Shown here: in pieces, positions 56,401-64,000 of the stretch
Position numbering within the stretch: the stretch's first letter is position 1
How the letters are laid out: each line of letters starts with the position of its first letter
Assembly: GCA_916610825.1 (NCBI GenBank)
Contig: OU744449.1
Span: 7,398,243-7,462,242, forward strand
From: Haliclystus octoradiatus
Taxonomy: Eukaryota > Cnidaria > Staurozoa > Stauromedusae > Haliclystidae
DNA length: 64,000 nucleotides
Reading direction: 5' to 3'
Position numbers and translations under genes: made by a program
The notes under the pieces: generated by a model
The model's database searches: none
What the model was told of the DNA's origin: nothing
Seen by the model: the letters and a program-made list of their open reading frames with translations, nothing else

Positions 56401-59400
56401 ATCACGTGCATGTTTATTGTTTATAACACAATGTTCATTGTTGACATGAACTTATTACAAATTAGGCTTGCGTATAACAATAGTTTCAAAGCGAGACGGT
56501 TGAATTACGCTAAGCATAAATTCAAATTGATCTCGCAGCGGTCGCCGGTCAATTTTGCCCCTTTAAAATGTTTTAATTCTGCTGCGACATAGCTTAAAAA
56601 AAGACAATTTCGCACGTCATTTACAACTCACACCTGTATTATAAGTAGTGAAAATCACGTCTTCTATTGTTTCTTGGTAAGGTCTAGTGGTTAAGCGTCT
56701 GCATCAGACGCGCGGGGTCTTTGGTTCAATCCCATCGGTCTGCCTAACGTTTTTTTTTTCTTTTTACTTTGATTTATTATTTGGATATATTTTTCTTTAT
56801 ATTATTATATTATTTGGATATTGTTATAATTTATTTCATTTTATTTGACTGAAGTTGATTTTTTTATTTGATTTGATTTTTATATGATTCGATTGGATTG
56901 ATTTACTTTTTTGAATTTGATTTGATTTGAATTTTCTTTGCATGATGATTTGATTGATTTGATATTCTATTGAATTTGATTTCAATTGGTTTATTTTGAT
57001 TATTATATTATTCACCATGAGTCCGAGCGTAGCGGAGCTATTGTTCAAGATATAAATGAAATTATTTTCAGATTGCATTCAGGTTACAAATCACTAGTAC
57101 CGGTGGCACCCAGTGGTTAACTGATCATCAATTAATTGTGATCTGATTGAATTAGTTAAAGAGAAAAGAGGCCAAGAGAATCTCACTTGATATCCTTTTC
57201 AGATTCAGATTACTTATAAGTAGCATTTAGAAATGCTTCGCTTCTTTATTACAACTTCGAAAACACATTTGCGCTATTAAACTTAATTGACCGAATACGC
57301 GAATAATTTGATGATGATAATTCTACAAGGATGTTATTATAAATTCAACTACTTAGAGAATCCGATTCAAATATGTTGAATCTGATTCGCCTATCATTAT
57401 TCGATTCATCTTGGACCGCTATGAAATTATTTCGTGACAATAATGAACAGAAGAAATTGCAAGTATATCAAAGATATTATGATATCCTGTTTTAGCACTC
57501 ATGGTCAGTTATATGTAGCATGCTCAAGGGTTATCCACGGGTATCCATTCAGTAAATCTATAAATTGCCAGTAACAAGTTTCACAGTTAATGAACAAGAA
57601 AAAATATAAAAAGAAATAATTTTACCACTTAAATGTGTAAATAATGTATCTCATATTATCTACTATTAATCAGTTTTTTGAGATTTGTGTTTCTTATTCG
57701 AATTTTGTAGACCTATAGCATAAGCGTAAATGTATATAGATTTTACCAGTTTAAGCATAGGTCCTCATACATCAAAACATTTTCTTTGAATAGTGTATTG
57801 ATTGTCGTTATTGTCCCCCATGCAAACTAACATGCATGTAGCCTCAACAACACGCATTGCGTGTAAGTGGTATTCTAATATATATATATAATTATATACA
57901 AATAATGCATCTGTGATTTAGAATCTGTCATACAAGATTAATTCTAATTCACAGAAGTTATACTGACATGCGATGTACCTTTGATATCAAAGTGAACGAC
58001 ATTCAACCCTGGTTCGTTCATTTCAATTCTTTTTCCATTTACAGAAAACACAGAAGGAGGTATACCAGCAGGATCAAATGAATAGGATTCCACAATCACT
58101 GAGATTGTTAGTTCTCCTAAAAGTAAAATAATACCATGAAAAGTGTACATTTCATTCATGCTAAAACATAATTGAAAGTAAAAGCTATAAAATACGTACT
58201 GACGTAGTACCCCCTCTATCTATGCCAAGATAGAGGGATCCGGCCTTAATTGTTCTTTACAATTATAAGACAGGCTAGATATCTTTATGGAAATATTACA
58301 CGAAAATTTCTTAGGGGGACAAGAGAAAAGTGTAACAGAACACAAGCCCTATAAGGGCCTGTATGCATGTTTTATTAATAAAATAATTATTATAGCCGTT
58401 TACAATGAACCAATTGTATAGTCTACATTAACTGGTGACATAGAGCGTGTAGATATACTAGTACATATACTAGCTCGATACTTCCATCTTCTTCACACCT
58501 TTTACCATCTCTCAACGTATAGACCAGGCTTGGGCAGCCATTAGAGTTCTAAAAAATCTGGGCATCCCATGTTACCACTGACTTTGAGTTATGACTGCTC
58601 AGACACACGATAAAACCTGTTGTATTACATGCATCTGAAACGTTGATTCTCTCAACCACACTATTGAATCGATCGGACTAAGATTACGACGCCAAGTCTC
58701 GTAGAACTTTGGGCGGGGCTTTGGGAATACATTGATTCAACTTACTGTCAACTTCTAAATTTAGAAGACTTGCCCCTTATGCCTCTGCTATTGCTCCCAA
58801 ACGTCAGATGTCCTTTTTTTAGGTCACATTGAGAGATCAAAGACCCATGCCCAAGAACTGCTGAATGAAATATCATTCAATTGTAACCTAATGACATGTT
58901 TCGACGGGGCTATGGTGGAGTTGTATCTTTTCGTAATGTTTTGTATGGTGAATTGTCTTACAAGTTTCTTTTTCAGAAAATGTTTAGCAAATATGTTAGG
59001 TTAAAGAGATATTCCTATAATGTGACTGTCTAAACTACCTGCCTACAACGGCAAACGTGAGATGGACGTCAAGAAAGATATCACGTGCACTTGTGCCTTT
59101 AAATCATTAATTTACTAAAGCATTGCAAAATCGAAAATAAACGTAGGGTAAACGTAAACAAAAATAAATATAGAAAAAGAGAGCAGATATAATTATATAC
59201 ATGCGTAAATCAAAATCAATCCAGTATAGCCCAGTATAGGCCTCTCAGACCGTGGCATGATTAGCTGAACGTGCACGCACTGATAATGGAAATTGCAATT
59301 TTGAGAAGTAACATATTTCTAAATCGTTATGAATAACATTTCCTTTTCAAAAAGGTCCTTAATTATCTCAACTGGAAAACTAACTTCAATCCTTTCATTC

Positions 59401-60988
59401 TTCTTATTATGGTTTGGGGCTTTTTCACCACGAAAACAGTTAAAAATAATATTTAAAATAATAAATTGGACGAGCAATCAAAACTTATGACTACCGATTG
59501 GTAGAAATGTAAGAACGCACTGTACATAAGCAGGCCAATCACACGGTGATGAAAACAATATCAATGCTACTTTCAACTTATTACGAACAACTTTGATGTA
59601 AACTAGACAGAACTTTGTCACGAGCAGCATTGTTTTCAAGAAGGAAAGTTATTAGAAGAACACCGACGCCATCAGAGCTTAAAAGTTTTGACTGGTGCAA
59701 GCGTTTGATTGTCACCAGTCTGAATCCGCCCCTGGTAATAGAAGCATGTTTATCAAAAACACGAGAATAATTTTTCTAGCCTTGAAGCATATTAAATGAT
59801 TTTTGAAAAAACTTATTTTATACCCTGACTATCATTTAATTTCCATTTTATAAAGTACCAATTAGTTAATATTTTTATAGCCAAAAGTATTTGATTGTAT
59901 TTGTAATAATAAATATGATGATAATATAGTTTGAATTGTATTTTCTTTAAAGGATCTCTGTAAATCAAATACCGTATACTTTGAATCAGTTTGTCAAAAA
60001 GCTTTAAGCTGCAAAACGATGCATGACATTATGGAATGAGAAACGGCCTCTTTTTAGCCAACATCGCGTTGTTTATAAATTTCAATGAGACGTGTGTAAA
60101 GCAAGATATGCCGGGTACATTTGTCGTCATCAACAAAGACAGAGTGCCGAGTACAAATCAAAAGTCTTAGACTTGCATGTTAGGAAATATCAACATGGGA
60201 GCAAGAGGACAATTATCTGCATGAACTTTTTTCAGCTTTAGAGCATTTCAAAACTCCTTCCTTATCCTAATCCCTAATTTTTATTTCTATTTACTTTTTT
60301 TTATATTGATAGAAATATAATTTCTAGCAACTAGTAATTTGTATAAATATAAAGTTAACTTTTATTATCATTATTTAGAATTGATATTGACTTTTTGTGA
60401 AAGTCGGCGCGTCGAAAATAAAAAAATTATTAGTGCGATTAAATAATTAATAGGCAAAAAAAAATACAGATGTAGATGATGAAGGGAGATGATTTTAGAA
60501 TAAGTAGCAAAATATTGTGTTCTTTATCTCTGATCAACATAATGAAGTTAAATTGAAGTATTATATGTTTCGTTGTAATGCTTACGTTCATATTTTCTGT
60601 AATATATCATGGATGTTTGTCCAAGTCCAGCCATATTACCAGGACCATTTGGATTTCTCATCATCAAACAATTAACAGAGAACGTATTAATGATTGCAAT
60701 ACCAACGATAAAGCATTCTGTCATAACCAGGCAAAATTGTAAACACTCGGTTGTAGACCCAACGGAAGTCTCTTTCAAAATTGCTGAATAACTCTGCAGA
60801 GGGGCGTTCAATACTGATGAAATTCGAAAGTACTTGATGTCTCTCATTATTGGTAAGGTTTCAGTATTAACAGCAATAATAGTGAAGATGTGAAATATTA
60901 TCCAGGCCAGACTGAATCTGATGAAATGCATATATCTTATGATTGTGGTTCCTTGCAGTCGTCCTCTAACAATTCGTTGGTAGAACAT
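47451..60988 (-). CDS. Secreted PAN/Apple-like plus ILEI (FAM3-like) domain protein, five exons
   Basis: Exons on the minus strand: 60988-60586, 58116-57979, 49511-49415, 49360-49314 and 47656-47451. All borders are AG/GT and the phases match at each join, giving 296 residues from the first ATG. A second in-frame ATG at 60931 (277 residues) is placed directly before a hydrophobic signal peptide (MHFIRFSLAWIIFHIFTIIA) and is the likelier start. Residues about 66-131 look PAN/Apple-like, with cysteines 82, 86, 92 and 107. Residues about 136-265 look like an ILEI domain: VFSVNGKRI, GLNVVHFD, a mid-domain DTF, FDAIPTGKVIATT, then LYDIVGG and LGYRDCFCLIG. ILEI is the fold of FAM3/PANDER secreted factors. 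Intron 3 is 54 bp, whereas intron 2 is 8.5 kb and packed with nested repeats. A polyadenylation signal follows the stop by about 95 bp. The biological role is not known to me. Confidence 0.8.
47782..48208. mobile_element. MITE with AAAAGTTTGATCA ends (PAN-ILEI intron 4)
   Basis: AAAAGTTTGATCAGACCCTA at the left and its near inverse at the right (GGGCGTGATCAAACTTTT) form inverted ends of about 38 bp that also share ATCATTACTGATCA. Further AAGTTT-type pieces lie at 47945 and 48345. Confidence 0.75.
48373..48833 (+). CDS. Possible small membrane-protein gene nested in intron 4 of the PAN-ILEI gene
   Basis: Two exon-like blocks, 48373-48468 and 48577 onward, are bounded by TATAG acceptors and a GTAAAT donor and join in phase. 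The joined frame continues to a stop at 48712-48714. Overlapping it in another frame, 48672-48833 encodes a 53-residue protein starting MPSVEDILYDYWLVV. This has one strong transmembrane segment (about residues 11-30), a basic cytoplasm-type flank (KFMVNLR) and an EHQQMTPELQLLN tail. The second frame looks more protein-like than chance. The two frames may be one gene broken by a one-base change, or the 53-residue ORF may stand alone. Family not recognised. Confidence 0.3.
49668..49738 (+). other. tRNA-like sequence, probably a pseudogene
   Basis: A B-box-like GGCTTCGATTCCCG follows a CTGAAGT loop-like segment. TCGT and ACGA at the ends could form part of an acceptor stem. The anticodon stem does not pair. 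Confidence 0.25.
50040..50640. repeat. Two direct copies of a dispersed repeat, first pair
   Basis: 50160-50330 and 50440-50640 share AACGATTATCTACAAAAAA, CGTTCTTTTTATCA, GGCGTAGCTGCTG and GAAATAAAATA(C/T)GGATGTATTT. A further copy lies at 53225-53470. Confidence 0.75.
51425..51595. repeat. GTTCATGAAC-family element in the loop of the giant inverted repeat
   Basis: CTCTGTGAAAACAGATCA at the left and CTGTTTTACGCAGGGG at the right, with TTAAATGGCCCCAAGTTTTC inside. A second expanded and degenerate array follows to about 51960. Confidence 0.78.
52413..52700 (+). repeat. Repeat R, partial copy (middle section)
   Basis: Matches the middle of the full copies from ACTTCGAAGATAATTG to GTAGTGAATATCACG. 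It is uninterrupted at the points where copy 3 carries two TTAA insertions, so it records the empty sites. Confidence 0.85.
52772..52970. mobile_element. 199-bp TTAA (piggyBac-type) MITE, copy 1
   Basis: Ends AGGAGCAAAAATGACCGGC and GCCGGTCAATCTTGCCCCT are near-perfect inverted repeats, flanked by TTAA on both sides (52768-52771 and 52971-52974). Confidence 0.88.
53225..53470. repeat. Third copy of the 50.1-kb dispersed repeat
   Basis: Shares CCATGAAATG, AACAGCGTGCTGCGCTA, AACGATTATCTACAAAAAA and CAGTATCGTACTTTTTGTCA with 50050-50640 in the same order. Confidence 0.72.
53892..54180. repeat. (ATTTC)n pentanucleotide array, about 57 units
   Basis: A nearly pure array with a single T interruption near 54010. 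It gives three overlapping false open frames rich in FISFH. Confidence 0.98.
54957..55609. mobile_element. Harbinger-like element nested in the TTAA element
   Basis: Ends AGGCCCCGATTACACTTTAC and the inverse of AGGCCCCAATTACACTATAC form inverted repeats of about 28 bp with few mismatches. Flanking trinucleotides TAT and TAA only roughly fit the TWA target of PIF/Harbinger. It carries one Myb/SANT-like ORF and no DDE transposase. Confidence 0.72.
55201..55458 (-). CDS. Myb/SANT-like DNA-binding ORF of a Harbinger-like element
   Basis: 85 codons starting MAASQGSLSDIENLFWTDEE and continuing VELLLIATKASISKCEIDA, then WDGLRSKYIKIRDIFEERY. The WTDEEVELLL start and the later W and KY spacing fit the Myb/SANT-like domain found in Harbinger accessory proteins and their host relatives. 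It ends early at RIGSK; any C-terminal part is absent. A retained accessory gene with no transposase suggests dependence on a partner element. Confidence 0.6.
   Translation of the reverse strand: MAASQGSLSDIENLFWTDEEVELLLIATKASISKCEIDAVDWDGLRSKYIKIRDIFEERYPTDQPISFAEFEDLNVFTRERIGSK
56364..56562. mobile_element. 199-bp TTAA MITE, copy 2
   Basis: Same length and ends as the copy at 52772-52970 (AGGAGCAAAAATGACCGGC, GCCGGTCAATTTTGCCCCT), flanked by TTAA at 56360-56363 and 56563-56566. The undisturbed site with a single TTAA is seen at 52598-52601. Confidence 0.9.
56673..56746 (+). other. tRNA-like segment in repeat R copy 3
   Basis: A-box-like GGTCTAGTGGTTAAGCG and B-box-like GGTTCAATCCC. GCGTC/GACGC can form an anticodon-like stem, but the loop lacks the invariant T33. 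Counterpart of 28156-28230. Confidence 0.6.
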
Positions 60989-63900
60989 GATGATGTTGTA
61001 TAAGGAGATCCAACAATGGTTTTCAGTTTCAATGTTTTCTATGTATATTCTTGATGGAGTAAGAATAAAGCTTTAAGAGATAACTGTATAGATTTGCAAA
61101 TGATGAACTGAAAGAAGTCTACTTGATATGAAATATGATAACATTAATCAATAATTGATCGATCTCATTCGCATGTTCAAAATGCGCACTAAGATGCGCA
61201 GTAGCGAATTAACAGATACAGTTCTATCATTTTTGGTTTCCAAGACGGATTATTGTCGCTATTCTAAATGTATGCAAGACCAGATGCTCCTTTTTACTTA
61301 TTTCAAATTTAGCTGCTCTGATAAGAGGTGTATAGCATATCCGAATTCCTACAAGTCTTGCAGGTGTCATAAGTGAATAAATGTGAGCTTGTATTATACA
61401 TTGCATATTAGAACATATCGAGGATCTGCTACGATTTATTCTTGCAATTTGATTGGTTAACGCCAATAACGCCATTTCACCATAGCCGAGCTTGACCCCG
61501 TCGATTTCAAGAAATTTATGAAATTACCAAACAACCGATAATTATTTAAATATGGCATTATAAACTGGCAAGTAATAAAAAGTAAAAAGCAAATACAGTG
61601 AATATTTGTAGAGTCATATACAATTTCATTGAGTTACTGTTTCATGCAGTGCCTCAGTTGTTCAAATTGAATCAAATGGCTCTGGGTGAAATATGTAAGC
61701 TAGTAAACAAACATGTTTAAAATGTATAGAAATATTTTGCACAAATTAACAATTCAAAAACAATTTGCCTAACTTTTACAGTATTGATAATTGTAAAAAC
61801 ATAACATAACTTCATTTAATTAACACATTCCCTCGTCCTTTTATGGCCAGTTTTTTTAAGTTCCTAGATAGAAGTATAAGCACTAACTGGCATAGAAAGG
61901 AAAGCTTTCGATAAGCTATCAAAACCAAACAAATTCAACCGCTAAAATTTCAAATAGTTAAACCTTTTCTCCAAATGAAAGTTAGCAACATTAGATAATC
62001 AGTTAGCTAAAAAGTTATCAAAAATTCAATAATCTGCTCTTTTAAATAGGCAATTAGCAAACATTTAGTCAATAAATCTTTCTTAGTTTCATTTCTTTCT
62101 TCACGTTGATGGCTTTTTACGAAATTCTTCAAATTATAGGTAAGAAACATTTTCTTTCCTTTTCAAGTTTTTCCAGTCAGTTTTCCATAATGAATAACAC
62201 ACATAAGAACATACAAAATATTATTTAAAGATAAGAATCCATGACTATGTAAGAAAACGATGTTACACATCCACTCTTTTAATTTCAAAAAGAGAAATAT
62301 AAATTTCCCGATATCAATTTTTCCTCGCAGCTTTTAGTTGATTTAAAAAAGACAAGTGTAAAGCTCTCGACTCAGCCTTCTTCCGGTGACGTCACGACAA
62401 TAGGAGAATTGCATACTTGATCATGGATTGTAAAGATCAGAAAATGCTCTGAAAAAACGTACAAAACATTCACAAATCGGGGTTGGCTATGTTCTAAACC
62501 AAATAGTTCATACTTTCCGTGAACTATGCTCTGATAGCACCACTCGAGTCATTCCAGGAGAAAAATCGAAGGCGAAAATTACTCGCCGAGGCGGCTCGTA
62601 ATTTTCTGATGCCTTCTCGTTTTCTCCTTACGTGCCTCTCGTGGTGCTATCAGAGCATAGTTCACGGAAAGTATGAACTATTTGTTTAATACTTTATGCA
62701 AATGAGATACGGTACTGTCGTCTTGAAGGAAACAACTGTGGATGGTGGGAACATCGTTATTCAAAATAAAAAGTCATTCAATATGACGCACGAGTTATTC
62801 AGAATTTTCGTGTATAAAGGGAATAAAATTTTCGTCTTCTTGCATTGAACTCTACTAACTCCCCTTGGGAGTTCCATTGTGTAGATCGAACAATTGCTGT
62901 CAGTCCCATTGTGTTCGTTCTGGTGCTGACAGCCATTTGTCAATGCAAAATTCGCAAAGTTGAACAGACTATTGATTAACCTTTATATCAAAATGGAAAC
63001 TTCGTTTTTCTTTACGAAAGTAATTATTTTTAAAGTTTACAATGATTTGTAGGCCTATTTTCAGCATTTTTGAAGAAAATTTTGCCTAGGTTTTCGACAG
63101 TGTCCAGGCTAGTAACATGTAAGAACCTTCAAGACATCTATTCCTATATTTAGGGATTTATTAAGCATTCAAGCTCACATACGTTAATATGGTGGAGCAC
63201 GGATGGTAAAACTTACAAATTTAAAATTATTGGAGAAAAATTATCCACAAGGTGGTATCGATAATCATGCTAGCTAAATGATTTTCTCTCACACACACCA
63301 ACAGCGTGCAAAACAATGCCATTCTCTTTCCAAAGTCCAAACGGGCGATTCGCTTTAGTGTTTTGAGACCAAACCAGTGCAACTGTTGCAGCGTGGACCC
63401 AAAATTGAAAAAAAAAAACACACACAGACAGACAGACGGGTCTCTATCAACAAAACCGTTGTTGACTCGATCTTCTTCTCTCCTGATTTCAGTTCAAACC
63501 AAATCGGGACTGAATGAGCTCACTAGATGTTGAATTATAATTTGCACTTGATCTTATCCGCATAATTTCGTAATCATCATAATTTAATTTACACCTTGTT
63601 CTTAATTTCACTTGTTTGAAAACTCTTCTGAAATAGAAGTTAAGGGTAACAAGCCACGTTGCATGCGAACAGATAGTGGAATGGAATACATTTTGATGAA
63701 AGTTCCTACACAGGAAACTCATAGTTCTTAATTTGAGTAAACATTTGCTTAATTTAAGTACTGAAGTACTTGAAATAAGTATTTATTCAATGTTCAGCAT
63801 CCGGCACTTTTTTTACTAGGTTTTAAGACCTACCTTAAAAAAACTCAAAACAAGAACGAAATAATGATTGATATTTTCTCAAATCAAGACAAGGAATTTG

Positions 63901-64000
63901 CAATTATAAATCAAACTAAGCATCATTACTAGTAATTATTGATCAAATTGAGCATTATTTCCTGGATACTTCACAAATGCAATTAGAACATATCGAGGAT
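60989..64000. other. Right edge, upstream of the PAN-ILEI gene, no gene seen
   Basis: Apart from the family D MITE and a short CACACAGACAGAC low-complexity run near 63410, I see no exon with coding character. The last 18 bases of the window repeat 61406-61423. Confidence 0.4.
62501..62683. mobile_element. MITE with AAATAGTTCATACTTTCCGT ends (family D)
   Basis: About 45-bp near-perfect inverted ends run into GATAGCACCAC on both sides. The inner core (AAATTACTCGCCGAGGCGGC, TTTTCTGATGCCTTCTCG) is almost the same as in family C at 42250-42340, though the termini are unrelated. Confidence 0.82.

Larger units (their letters stand above)
53833..57043 (+). mobile_element. Repeat R, full copy with three internal expansions
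   Basis: Runs from TTTTTGACTCATGGTTACGT to GTCCGAGCGTAGCGGAGCTA. Compared with the 1.15-kb copy at 27862-29007 it has a 1616-bp TTAA insertion, a 199-bp TTAA insertion and a pentanucleotide array longer by about 240 bp. These account for its 3.2-kb length. Confidence 0.87.

Noticed and set aside
63227-63722. Overlapping ORFs on both strands near the right edge
   Set aside because: Short, no motifs, and they include a low-complexity CACAGACAGAC run.

Overview
This window is nuclear DNA from an AT-rich animal genome. Three multi-exon genes can be rebuilt from matching splice phases, separated and filled by many kinds of mobile DNA. The gene set (an axonemal SPAG6, a DRAK-type kinase, a PAN plus ILEI secreted protein), the small spliced exons and the mix of Copia, BEL/Pao, Penelope-like, SINE, hAT-, piggyBac- and Harbinger-like elements suggest a marine invertebrate. 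A tunicate or other non-vertebrate deuterostome is plausible, but the sequence alone does not prove the taxon.

Layout. Positions 1746-15618 (minus) hold seven exons of an STK17/DRAK serine/threonine kinase, from its start codon to late in the kinase domain; the 3' end was not found and may lie left of the window. Its introns contain hAT-type MITEs, a LINE reverse-transcriptase remnant split by a hAT MITE, and a possible small plus-strand terminal exon. Positions 17531-18004 (minus) hold a single-exon ORF for a small secreted six-cysteine protein of cystine-knot appearance. Positions 22095-42906 (plus) hold a complete 14-exon SPAG6 gene of 508 residues, with every exon junction in phase. Its introns carry three tRNA-derived SINEs, a tetranucleotide microsatellite, many copies of a palindromic GTTCATGAAC repeat, a 33-bp minisatellite grown from that repeat, and a 4.56-kb Copia retrotransposon.

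Positions 43.5-47.1 kb are a graveyard of retroelement fragments: a LINE C-terminus, a Penelope-like remnant with hammerhead-like cores and a GIY-YIG tail, a YRDD reverse transcriptase, and BEL/Pao. Positions 47451-60988 (minus) hold a five-exon gene for a secreted PAN/Apple-like plus ILEI (FAM3-like) protein. Its 8.5-kb second intron contains a giant imperfect inverted repeat and a nest of elements: a Harbinger-like element inside a TTAA element inside a 1.1-kb repeat that also carries an expanded ATTTC array. Positions 61-64 kb show no gene I can support, only one MITE.

The genes do not form a functional cluster. SPAG6 is a ciliary central-apparatus protein, DRAK is a signalling kinase, and the two secreted proteins act outside the cell. 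What stands out is how mobile DNA has built the introns. Several insertions are dated relative to each other by nesting, target-site duplications and empty sites visible inside the same window.
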